From positions 1 to 37,625 of the forward strand of contig NZ_JAFMOX010000038.1 in assembly GCF_019049655.1 (NCBI RefSeq): a stretch of DNA of 37,625 bases, read 5' to 3'. This DNA comes from Rahnella rivi. Lineage in GTDB: Bacteria; Pseudomonadota; Gammaproteobacteria; Enterobacterales; Enterobacteriaceae. The translations under genes were made by a program, and so were the position numbers. The notes below the pieces were generated by a model. That model ran no database searches. It worked only from the letters and a program-made list of their open reading frames with translations, and had not been told where the DNA came from. This document shows positions 6,758 to 14,602 of the stretch, in pieces (within the stretch, counting starts at the first letter, position 1; every line of letters begins with the position of its first letter).

Positions 6758-9100
6758 TTAAGAGAATAACCAACGTTTAATGGGGTCTTCAGATTTAGCG
6801 GCTAAGGCTGGAAATTCAGTGGGGAGATTGGCTTTATCTAACCGCCCATAATGCCCGGCTTTAGTCAGATATTCCCCAGCAGTGCCCGACTCAATACCGT
6901 TTTCATCGATTCTGATATAACTGCCGCCGGCGTTAAGCGTGATCTTCTTCTTCGCGGTGATTTTAATTTCATCTTCGGTGCTGGTGATGGTGATCGCCTT
7001 GCGGGCCAGCAATTCCATCAGGTCGTTTTGAGCCTGAACCGTGATAGGCCCCTGATTGGCGATAAGCTTCATGCCCAGCTTTCTGACGAAGATACTTAGC
7101 GTGTTGCCGACGCCAATAAAGAAGTTCTTTGCGATGCTGACGTCAGCATTTTTACCGGCCGTGGCAATCAGATTATCGCTGGCACTCATTTGCAGATGTT
7201 CACCGCTACTCAGTGCGATCCCTTTCGGTGCACTCAGTAACAGGACGGCTTGCTTCAGTTCGGTGAGGTTTTGCTGCAACAAACTGATTTGGGCCTGCAG
7301 ATCAGAGGGATTTGCCGTGGCAGTTTGCGCGTCAGTGGAAATACTTTGCATTTGCTCCTGCGCAGTTTTCAGCAGGCTGATAGCCGGTTGCATCTCCAGC
7401 ACTTTCTCTTGAGCCTTCGACTGACCATCAGCACTGATGAAAATCCCTTTCTGTGCACGTATTGCCCCAAAACTGTCGGTGCGCAGCTCAAACCCTTCAC
7501 CGCGCTGCTGTTTGCCGCTGTCCACCAGATGGCCGAGGTTCAGCTGGCTTTTGCCGCCGTATTCGGTGCTGAGCTTGATGTGCTCTTTGCCGCGCTCGTC
7601 GTCCAGGCGCAACTTGTTGTTCGACGGGGTACGCAGGACGTTGCGTTTGTAGTTCTGGATGGTGACGTGGTCGCCGTGCGCGGAGTCGTGCAGCGCGTGG
7701 GCGATGTACGGGCGGTCAGGATTACCGTCTTCAAAGGCAATGGCCACTTCGGTGCCGGCCAGCAGCGGCATATGCATGCCGTAGGTATCCCCGGCGTACG
7801 GGCGCGCCTGACGGACCCACAGGCTTTCGTACCCCTGTTCCCACGCATCACGGTCAAACATCATGTTGACGCGGTAACGGCCGTCTTTATCGATATGGCC
7901 GTAGGTATCGCTGGCGGTGGTGCTGGTGACGCGGGCGGGCAGGGTGCCGGCCATGATCGGTTTAGGCGCCGGCTCCGGGCGGAAGCCGTAGTCTTCGGAA
8001 TACGCAATGGCGTCGAATTTCACCTCAAAGCTTTTATCACGCCTCGCCGCGCTTTCGATGCTGACGATGACCACGCCTTGCACAAACTGCGACGGGGCGT
8101 CGCTGCCGGTAACATTCAGTTCCTGACCCGGCACCAGGGTGGCTGCGTTGGCGACGCCGGAGAAACGCGCCTGATTATTCAGGTAACGCTCGTGGCGCAG
8201 GCGGGCGTAGAACGCGCCGCTTTCCGGTTCCGGGTCGCGGCCACCGCCGCCGGGGGTCAGGTAGTTATCGGCGTAGTGATAGGCTTCGCCGTAGGTGGTG
8301 GTGTCTCCACGGGTGACGTCGGCGCTGCCGCTTAACTCCGCGGTGGCGGTGCGGTAGTTGTAATCGCGGGTGGACACCGTTTTCTCCACCACCTGATAAT
8401 GGCTGGCCAGGTCCCAGGCGGATTCGACGCCGACATCGTGCATGCCGGAAGGGGGCACGGCGGCCAGGGTCAGGGGTGGCAAATAATGCTGCTGGTCATC
8501 GTAAAACTCGACGACGTCAATGCTGAGTTTCGGGTCGGCAGTAAAGCGGAACCAGATACCGACTTCGGCCAGCAGACGGGAGATGAAGGTCAGGTCGTCC
8601 TCGCCGTACTGCATGACCTGCTCGCGCCGCGAGTACTCTTTACTCAGCGTGAAGACAAAATCCTGACCGCGCATAGCGTGGCGTTCGCGCAGGATTTTTT
8701 CGACAATCTGCGGCACGGACATGTCCTGATAAATGCCGTTCTGATGGCTGCGTGAAAGCAGGGCCAGGCGCGGCTGCAGGCGGACTTCGTAATGACTTTC
8801 ATCCTTCGAGGTGGAAAGGCGCTTAAAGGCGGTGATGACGCCCTGTATCACGCGCTGCGGCTGTTGCACGGAAACGCCAAAGGCTTCAGCCACCGGCGCC
8901 TGCAGGGTCAGGGAGGCGTCCTGCAGCAGCATGGTTTTCGGGTCAATATTTTTGTCGGTGCTGGTGAACTCAATGTCGTAACGGAACGGCTGGCTGAGTG
9001 CTTCAAGGCTGTTAAAACTCAGAACGTCGGGCTGTGCGCTGCTGCCGCGGACAGCTAATTTATGATGGCTGTGGTCGAAAAATGGCAGTGAATTCGTCAT
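6758..9100 (-). CDS. vgrG: VgrG spike protein, copy 1
   Basis: This is 780 aa from the ATG of MTNSLPFFDHSHHKL, which has AAGGA 9 nt upstream; an in-frame TTG two codons earlier is less likely. The gp27-like base (residues about 1-370) includes ALSQPFRYDIEFTS and HYEVRLQPRLALLS. It is followed by the gp5 OB-fold (GRYRVNMMFDRDAWEQGYES and DTYGMHMPLLAGTEVAIAF) and a DUF2345-type beta-helix with GGSYIRIDENGIESGTAG. The C-terminus is short (DPIKRWLFS), unlike copy 2. It forms the tip of the T6SS puncturing device and probably carries the effector encoded just downstream. Most of the gene is nearly identical to the copy at 14595-17120. Confidence 0.95.
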   Translation of the reverse strand: MTNSLPFFDHSHHKLAVRGSSAQPDVLSFNSLEALSQPFRYDIEFTSTDKNIDPKTMLLQDASLTLQAPVAEAFGVSVQQPQRVIQGVITAFKRLSTSKDESHYEVRLQPRLALLSRSHQNGIYQDMSVPQIVEKILRERHAMRGQDFVFTLSKEYSRREQVMQYGEDDLTFISRLLAEVGIWFRFTADPKLSIDVVEFYDDQQHYLPPLTLAAVPPSGMHDVGVESAWDLASHYQVVEKTVSTRDYNYRTATAELSGSADVTRGDTTTYGEAYHYADNYLTPGGGGRDPEPESGAFYARLRHERYLNNQARFSGVANAATLVPGQELNVTGSDAPSQFVQGVVIVSIESAARRDKSFEVKFDAIAYSEDYGFRPEPAPKPIMAGTLPARVTSTTASDTYGHIDKDGRYRVNMMFDRDAWEQGYESLWVRQARPYAGDTYGMHMPLLAGTEVAIAFEDGNPDRPYIAHALHDSAHGDHVTIQNYKRNVLRTPSNNKLRLDDERGKEHIKLSTEYGGKSQLNLGHLVDSGKQQRGEGFELRTDSFGAIRAQKGIFISADGQSKAQEKVLEMQPAISLLKTAQEQMQSISTDAQTATANPSDLQAQISLLQQNLTELKQAVLLLSAPKGIALSSGEHLQMSASDNLIATAGKNADVSIAKNFFIGVGNTLSIFVRKLGMKLIANQGPITVQAQNDLMELLARKAITITSTEDEIKITAKKKITLNAGGSYIRIDENGIESGTAGEYLTKAGHYGRLDKANLPTEFPALAAKSEDPIKRWLFS
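7413..9085. repeat. Long direct repeat: vgrG copy 1 versus copy 2
   Basis: This segment is almost identical in DNA to about 15436-17105, in the same orientation and offset by about 8.02 kb, with only scattered substitutions and a 6-bp difference in a Gly-rich loop. A second near-identical block (about 6855-7110 versus 14875-15135) encodes the beta-helix end. The two blocks are separated by a diverged stretch of about 230 bp. Recombination between the copies would remove the intervening cargo as a circle. Confidence 0.85.
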
Positions 9101-9154
9101 GTACAAATGTCCTTATTAGCATTGTCAGCCACACCATATGAAATTTCTTGCGAC

Positions 9155-9597
9155 TTAGATGAGGTTGAAAACTTTATAGCCTGTCTTAGAGGGTAATTTA
9201 TCTATATGACCCGAGCGTTCACCATCAGATTTATTGCTATTGCAGATGATGTATTTTTTATCTTTGACAGCGTTACTTTCTTTGTTTTTTACGACAACTA
9301 AGATGTTATCTTTACCGAACCATATTGATTCGGATTTGTCTCTTTCTGCAAAGTAGAAACCTTCAGTATCACTTTACCTTTATCGCTACTGTCCCAACCG
9401 TTGACCAAACTTGTGTCTGCTAGAGTTTTGTATTCTTCAAAGAAGATAGCTTTTTATATGTTGATTTTGATAAACTTAATTTTGCTGTCAGACGTCTTTT
9501 GTTGTACGCATACCTTCATGATTTTTTAAATTTATCTTTTCAGAAAAAATTGGAGAAATAAAAATAAAAAAGTCGGGATAAGTATTTTCTTTAACAT
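9155..9597 (-). pseudogene. Decayed secreted immunity-like gene
   Basis: A start ATG at 9597 gives a convincing signal peptide (MLKKILIPTFLFLFLQFF), after which the frame breaks in a T-rich run. Other frames carry SDSKIKFIKINI, then EEYKTLADTSLVNGWDSSDK, and finally EGFYFAERDKSESIWFGK and a Lys-rich end terminating KVFNLI at 9155. At least three frame changes or stops interrupt the gene. It lies 16 nt after the gene at 9614-10216. The predicted export and position suggest a dead immunity gene. The number of lesions makes a single sequencing error unlikely, though homopolymer errors may contribute. Confidence 0.5.
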
Positions 9598-9613
9598 CTA
9601 AAGCAGCTCACCG

Positions 9614-10216
9614 TTAGGTCTTCTTTGCATTAATATGCGCATCATAAAAATCAAAATACTCTACCCAACTGGCTGGTGCTGAATTTTCAATTAAATATTT
9701 ATCTTTTTGATCTTTATTCATAGAATTCCAAAATGGCAACCACATCCAATCCCACCAAAATGAGAGATTGCCTTGCATACTCCCTAATCCATCAGGATCA
9801 ATTTCTGGAAATGAAACCCATGGAGCTGGGGGGCTTATATTTAAATTCCATATTTCTTTGATGGTTTTTTCGGAATTTGTTACTAATCGCAAAACTTCAG
9901 CAGAAAAATCATTATAAAAATTGAAAGTAACGGCTTCTTGACTTGAAGATATTACAATATCTTTAGCATCCTTAAGTTCGATGTTAGAATTGAAGTTTTT
10001 ATTGATTACATCTATTACTTTCTGGGTGTGATTAATATCAGTACAAAAGAACAGCCTATACGCGTATATATTATCATTAACTAATGTAGACAAATTAGGG
10101 TATTTATCTATTTCCAAAATATGTTGGAAATTTTCTTTAGGAAAGATTGAGGTAAGATCATCAGGTTTATCTTCTGAAATTAAATTGAGTATTTTTTTAT
10201 AAAAATTAATTTTCAT
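9614..10216 (-). CDS. Putative cytoplasmic immunity protein
   Basis: This encodes 200 aa with no signal peptide or membrane segment, so it is probably cytoplasmic. The N-terminal half is Lys/Asp/Asn-rich, and the C-terminal third is rich in Trp and Pro (PPAPWVSFPEIDPDGLGS, then FWWDWMWLPFWNSMN). The start ATG overlaps the stop of the frame-shifted effector tail at 10206-10353, which points to a coupled toxin/immunity pair whose toxin is now mostly lost. A cytoplasmic location suggests the lost toxin acted inside the cell, unlike the peptidoglycan hydrolases nearby. I do not recognise the family with confidence. Confidence 0.6.
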   Translation of the reverse strand: MKINFYKKILNLISEDKPDDLTSIFPKENFQHILEIDKYPNLSTLVNDNIYAYRLFFCTDINHTQKVIDVINKNFNSNIELKDAKDIVISSSQEAVTFNFYNDFSAEVLRLVTNSEKTIKEIWNLNISPPAPWVSFPEIDPDGLGSMQGNLSFWWDWMWLPFWNSMNKDQKDKYLIENSAPASWVEYFDFYDAHINAKKT

Positions 10217-10353
10217 CTATTTGGTCCGCCACCCAGTCAGCCCCATAGTATCCGGCTACACCACTAATGATTCCCCCCTATAGCATCTGTAATTATGGCG
10301 CCAGGTCCTGTTTCAATTCCACATGCTGCACCTATATATTCTGTGCATCGGTG
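10206..10353 (-). pseudogene. Effector C-terminal remnant with a G6 frameshift
   Basis: One frame reads CTEYIGAACGIETGPGAIIT followed by DAIGG and stops soon after at NH. Removing one G from the run of six (C6 at 10273-10278 on the plus strand) lets it continue as IISGVAGYYGADWVADQIDE and stop at 10206, overlapping the next start codon. The Gly/Ala-rich hydrophobic end is typical of toxin termini with glycine-zipper-like segments. Upstream, up to about 10460, other short frames (EGNSIQFEPSDQS, SHEDHSTDAQNI) suggest further decayed coding sequence. The toxin type cannot be told. Confidence 0.5.
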
Positions 10354-10464
10354 CTATGATCTTCATGACTTAGTCCGGTTGATGTTTTGTGATTTTTGGC
10401 GATTGATCAGAAGGCTCAAACTGGATTGAGTTCCCTTCAGTGATTTAATATTAAGCGCAGTTAT

Positions 10465-11094
10465 TTAGTTGTCGTCAAACGAAACACTACTTAATAATTT
10501 TAATGCATCTTGAGAAGAGATGAATTCGCCATTATTTTTAATACTCTCACCAGACCCACAAAGTGCATTATTATTATGTATTAGGCAAAAATAGAACCCT
10601 TCACTAATACTACCGTCTTTAATTTTTTTCATTTTATTTATAGCTATGTAGCCGTTAGAATTTTCACTCTCAACTCTTATTAGTTCCAATTGATTTTTTT
10701 TGCCATTTCCTATGTAATTTCTATCTGGTGAGGATTTCCATTCTTTATTTTTATAGTCATATACTATTTTATTTTCTGTGCTGCTTTCGTTTACACCATT
10801 GTTGTTGATTTTTTGAGTATCATATCCTTCCTCAAATGCATCTCCAGAATAAAGGCAACTCCATTCTGAAATAGGATATTTTTTTTGGTAATATTCATCA
10901 TCTGTTAGCTTGGGAAATACATAGTCTTTGAAGTGCATATTGCAAGCATCAAAGCTTGATGATGAAAAAATATCAGCATTGGAATTTGATGATAAGTTTC
11001 TAATAACTGAAGGTGATTTATCTTGATGCGATGGTACTGTACCTAAAGCAAATGTACTAAAGCTCAAAAAAATAGTAAGGCATGCTAATTTCAT
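10465..11094 (-). CDS. Periplasmic immunity protein for the truncated GH19 effector
   Basis: This encodes 209 aa with a signal peptide (MKLACLTIFLSFSTFALG). The ATG at 11094 follows the effector stop by one base, so translation is probably coupled. The mature protein has cysteines in DACNMHF, WSCLYSG, FYFCLIH and LCGSGES, compatible with two disulfides in the periplasm. The segment SISEGFYFCLIHN faintly resembles EGFYFAERD of the decayed gene at 9155-9597, perhaps distant relatives. The partner effector retains its GH19-like domain, so the immunity gene may still be under selection. The family is not recognised. Confidence 0.6.
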   Translation of the reverse strand: MKLACLTIFLSFSTFALGTVPSHQDKSPSVIRNLSSNSNADIFSSSSFDACNMHFKDYVFPKLTDDEYYQKKYPISEWSCLYSGDAFEEGYDTQKINNNGVNESSTENKIVYDYKNKEWKSSPDRNYIGNGKKNQLELIRVESENSNGYIAINKMKKIKDGSISEGFYFCLIHNNNALCGSGESIKNNGEFISSQDALKLLSSVSFDDN

Positions 11095-11095
11095 A

Positions 11096-13057
11096 CTAAT
11101 GCTTCCTATGAGTATACCCTTCTGGAAATGAAATTGTTAAATTTCCAGAAGGGTCCGGAAATTTATCTTCGGTTAATATAGCCAGCGCGACTCCGTAGGC
11201 ACAGCATCTTGCATCAAATCCATTTAAAGATGAGCTATAAAGGCTGTTTATCCTACCGGGTAAATTAACTGCTGCACTAGCTTTCCAGAAGGAAGGGCTT
11301 CGATAATAATACTTCGTTCCATTATTAGTGTTAACTGAAACTCTTTCAAGAGTATTTTCCATATCTGCATATTTTGCCATCTTATTTTTCACCCAATAAA
11401 ATCCAGCACTGTCTGCAGCTGATATATTAGATGAATTGTTCTCACTGACCACTTCTCTCAACCCGATAATTTCGGAAGGTAGTGTCGGAAAGTGACGGTC
11501 TTGTAACGTTGCATTAGACCTTTCAGCTGGGGGTTGTGCAGCTATCGTAGCATATGCATCTACTAGACTGTGTTTTAGAGATGCTTGCACAGATGTCCCG
11601 ATATATTCAAAGTAGTTAAGGTAGTTCTCTGGATTGGTTAATTGAAGAAATCCACGCCCATACCATGGGGCATACCACAAATTACTCCCACTACCTTCAT
11701 GAAGCGTACTTAGCCACTGGGTTTCTTGTACCGCATTACCTAAAAAACATGAGATCCTATAAGGCGTATTTATGCAGTATTTTCTCATCATGTTGTTCAA
11801 GTTATTGATATGATTGACCAGTACCGAACCTGGTGTTTTCAAGTGACTATTAATTGCTTCCCAAGCATATTTGTCTCTGCTTGTTCTTCTCAACGCGCTA
11901 CTTGGAACTGTTTGTATCATCTCAGATAAACTCAACCACCCACACTTCCTGAAATGTTCAATAAACCCACGAGGGTCAAAATGCCATACTTTCCCTGACC
12001 CCAAGACCCCTGAATCAAAACACAGAGCCTCTGCATGCTGTTTAAACCTACCGTAGTCTTCTTCGCTCATCAGAATTCGATCCTTCGATTCCTGAGATCC
12101 CGGGATTTGCCATGTTGCCGTTTTTTCCGATGTGCACTGCTCCCAGGGCAGACCAGTCATCAGCCATTTGTACCTGTTATCAATGGTGCTTTTTTCCCAC
12201 TCAAACGGAATACAGCAGATAAGTTTACTGCTTTGTGCTGCGTACCTGTCTTCTTTCCTGAGCTTTCTTATTGCCGCTGAGTTGCACTGACTATGCGTAT
12301 CTTTATCATCATCAATCAGCTGCCATCCCGCCCAATGAGGGAAATCCGCATCGCTGAATTTTTTAACATTTGGTACGGCAAGGTTCACAACACCTTGTCC
12401 ACCGGGATAATTTACAGTCATCCATAAGGGTGCATCAGCAGGAACCAGGATTTCATGTTCAGTGTTGATAATGCGCCCAAAGCGCAGCAGTTCATACCCG
12501 GCACTCGGACTTTGCGGATAGCGTGAGGTGGCTGTTCTAAAAAGGTTGTATTCATAGTCCTCGCCGTCGGCATTTACCAGGGGTGAGCCAATAGGCTCAA
12601 ATGCACCTTCTGCATTCGCGCATGCCTGTCGCGTAATCATCGTGCATGCCCCTTTACTGAGACTCATGCTTGCGTACAACGGAATCGTACTGGTATGCAC
12701 TTCATTCAGGTTCGTAGTGGTAGCTATATTTGCCGAAGGTCGCGCCTCATAAAATTTCGTTCCTGCAGGAAGATAAAAATGAACATCGCCGTAGACAACA
12801 TCTGTCCGGCCACTTTCATTAATATTTAACTCGCAAGTAGCTCTACCGACCAATTTCCTGATATTCGTCTCATCACAAAAAATCTGGAAATGAAATTCAT
12901 TCTGCCCATCAGTCATTCCCGAAGAGCCCAGAGAGGCTTTACGATAGATTTTAGCGTCAGTTTTAATCTCTGCTTCCAGATATTTAAGGTGCATATACAA
13001 AGAGTAAAAAACAACCTTCCCGTCCTCACCGGAACCTATTTCAGTCTCATGTTTCAA
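11096..13057 (-). CDS. 5'-truncated M23/GH19-type T6SS effector
   Basis: The frame gives 653 aa from a TTG at 13057 and aligns from residue 97 onward with the effector at 4442-6742 (KHETEIGSGE, YMHL, FHFQIFCDE). The first 96 residues, including the first metal motif of the M23-like domain, are missing. No ATG and no good ribosome-binding site precede it. The frame opens upstream as IEYVRVSDSWLRQL, unrelated to the intact copy, so a deletion junction lies at about 13055-13075. The GH19-like part appears complete: GNAVQETQW with candidate Glu445, HEGSG with Glu454, and YGRGFLQLTNPENY at 467-479. It may be translated poorly, fused upstream, or a pseudogene. Confidence 0.7.
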   Translation of the reverse strand: MKHETEIGSGEDGKVVFYSLYMHLKYLEAEIKTDAKIYRKASLGSSGMTDGQNEFHFQIFCDETNIRKLVGRATCELNINESGRTDVVYGDVHFYLPAGTKFYEARPSANIATTTNLNEVHTSTIPLYASMSLSKGACTMITRQACANAEGAFEPIGSPLVNADGEDYEYNLFRTATSRYPQSPSAGYELLRFGRIINTEHEILVPADAPLWMTVNYPGGQGVVNLAVPNVKKFSDADFPHWAGWQLIDDDKDTHSQCNSAAIRKLRKEDRYAAQSSKLICCIPFEWEKSTIDNRYKWLMTGLPWEQCTSEKTATWQIPGSQESKDRILMSEEDYGRFKQHAEALCFDSGVLGSGKVWHFDPRGFIEHFRKCGWLSLSEMIQTVPSSALRRTSRDKYAWEAINSHLKTPGSVLVNHINNLNNMMRKYCINTPYRISCFLGNAVQETQWLSTLHEGSGSNLWYAPWYGRGFLQLTNPENYLNYFEYIGTSVQASLKHSLVDAYATIAAQPPAERSNATLQDRHFPTLPSEIIGLREVVSENNSSNISAADSAGFYWVKNKMAKYADMENTLERVSVNTNNGTKYYYRSPSFWKASAAVNLPGRINSLYSSSLNGFDARCCAYGVALAILTEDKFPDPSGNLTISFPEGYTHRKH

Positions 13058-13134
13058 TTGTCGTAGCCAACTATCTGAAACTCTTACATACTCTATTTAT
13101 CTCTATCTAATGTCAGGATGAGTTAATCTGGTTC

Positions 13135-14052
13135 TTATTTCTGGTGTTTTATATATATAGATTTCACTTCATCTCCATTAATAATGATTGATGTTTTGTT
13201 GGAGCGAATTAAAAAAGAACTCCCACTTTCGCCGTAGTAAGAAAGTTGAGTAAGAAAGTTTTCAATATTATCTTCATTGTGTAAAGAATTGCATTCGCTC
13301 GATGTGGTTAATATTGATTCTTTATTTTTAACTGCTTGGCAATTTTCTCTCCAATTTAATATGGAAAAAAACACTTTGTTAATATTACCTTGTATAAGCC
13401 ATTTTTTATCGACTAGTAAATACTCTCGCGTCCCAATGTCATAATGATTTTTGCCAGGAAGGAATGCATATATATCATTAAGTTTTATTGTGAAAGATAA
13501 ATTTGATTTTGCTGGGATTTCTAGCCAATCCTGCCGGTCGAAGATTGACCCGTAATTGCACATTGAACCAAGATAATCTAATTTAATATTGCCTGATGTT
13601 ATCAAAAAAATAATATCACATGGTCGTAAAGATATTTTTGATTGAAAGTCGAAAGGTACATATTTTTTATTTATGAATCTTGCTGCTTTGCTATTGTTAT
13701 AAAATATTACTTTCGCAAGAATATTCTCGCTTTTTATTTGTATGTTTACATGAATTTTGAAATCGTATGTTGATTCATTTTTATCACTTTCGATAGAGCT
13801 AATACTATAAGTGTGATCTATTTCATCTGATATTTCATTATCAGATTTATAACGGAAGGAATCAAGGAGTGAGTATATTTCAGGTTTACTATGATGCTCA
13901 CCTGTACTACCCCAATACAGTGTGCCGTAACCATTTTGTATAAGTAGTACGTTCTGGTCACCTTTTGCATAAAATGAAGTGATAAAAATAACACTTAAAA
14001 ACAACCATTTAAATATATTGTCACTCAAAATATCTTTCAATGTTATACGCAT
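13135..14052 (-). CDS. Immunity protein for the M35-like effector
   Basis: This encodes 305 aa, overlapping the end of the M35-like effector by 32 nt from the ATG at 14052. A TTG at 14028 inside the effector stop region is an alternative start. Residues about 13-30 (NIFKWLFLSVIFITSFYA) form a signal peptide or N-terminal membrane anchor; the rest should face the periplasm. The remainder is beta-rich (NIQIKSENILAKVIFYNN) with cysteines at RPCDII, SMCNYG, ENCQAV and SECNSL. The size and overlap suit a specific inhibitor. Export implies that the partner metallopeptidase acts in the periplasm. No family is recognised. Confidence 0.6.
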   Translation of the reverse strand: MRITLKDILSDNIFKWLFLSVIFITSFYAKGDQNVLLIQNGYGTLYWGSTGEHHSKPEIYSLLDSFRYKSDNEISDEIDHTYSISSIESDKNESTYDFKIHVNIQIKSENILAKVIFYNNSKAARFINKKYVPFDFQSKISLRPCDIIFLITSGNIKLDYLGSMCNYGSIFDRQDWLEIPAKSNLSFTIKLNDIYAFLPGKNHYDIGTREYLLVDKKWLIQGNINKVFFSILNWRENCQAVKNKESILTTSSECNSLHNEDNIENFLTQLSYYGESGSSFLIRSNKTSIIINGDEVKSIYIKHQK

Positions 14053-14602
14053 TCATCATTACTCCTGCATCATGTTTTTTCACTAAATTATCGGCAAAAC
14101 TTTGAAAATCTTTCGGAGATGTTTTCATTGGATCATTGCCAGAAGGTGTCATGTCGGATGTATTCAAGATGATGCCGTAATGTGACATTTCATGACATAG
14201 AGTAGCAACGCGAGAGTCACGCCCTCTCATTTTATCATTGCCAAACTTTTTTCCAATGTCTATTATGAAATCCTTATCTTGAGTTTTATTAACCGATGCA
14301 TGGACATTTTGATCAACAGGTCTAAAGTTAGTTGCTTTTAATTCACCATTGAGTATTAGCATCCTATTGACCCCCAGCAATATCCACTGCCTGGCTTTTT
14401 CATCTTTTATGCCAAAAATTTTTTCAAACTCTTTTTTTTCGTTCTCTCCCCAAGTTTCAAGATCCAATTTACGTTTTGTTAAAATTTTCTTTTGTTCTTC
14501 TAAGGTTTCAATTATCATCTTGTTAAATTTGTTTGTTATTTTGTTTGTGACAATGTTATTGTCATCTTTAGTTTGTGTGCCTGTAGTTATTTTGTCAGCC
14601 AT
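14021..14602 (-). CDS. Putative T6SS effector: M35 (aspzincin)-like metallopeptidase
   Basis: This encodes 193 aa from MADKITTG, preceded by GGAGGGTAATC and overlapping the vgrG stop, so it is coupled to vgrG. The C-terminal domain matches the deuterolysin/lysine-specific metalloendopeptidase pattern: ETWGENEKKEFEKIFG at 49-64, GVNRMLILN at 77-85, the zinc site LCHEMSHYG at 135-143 (H137, E138, H141), a candidate third ligand Asp150 in NTSDM, and the terminal NAYNIERYFE that matches the NAxxYxYF ending of this family. There is no signal peptide. The likely role is a delivered protease, substrate unknown. Position after vgrG and before an exported immunity gene supports T6SS cargo. Family assignment is fairly firm; proteolytic toxicity is inferred. 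Confidence 0.75.
   Translation of the reverse strand: MADKITTGTQTKDDNNIVTNKITNKFNKMIIETLEEQKKILTKRKLDLETWGENEKKEFEKIFGIKDEKARQWILLGVNRMLILNGELKATNFRPVDQNVHASVNKTQDKDFIIDIGKKFGNDKMRGRDSRVATLCHEMSHYGIILNTSDMTPSGNDPMKTSPKDFQSFADNLVKKHDAGVMMNAYNIERYFE

Noticed and set aside
7250..8335. Long open frame of 361 codons on the plus strand opposite vgrG copy 1, repeated opposite copy 2 (15603-16352).
   Set aside because: It is antisense to a certain VgrG gene with strong protein motifs. The translated product is low-complexity (Ala/Gly/Val/Arg-rich) and is a by-product of codon usage on the real strand.
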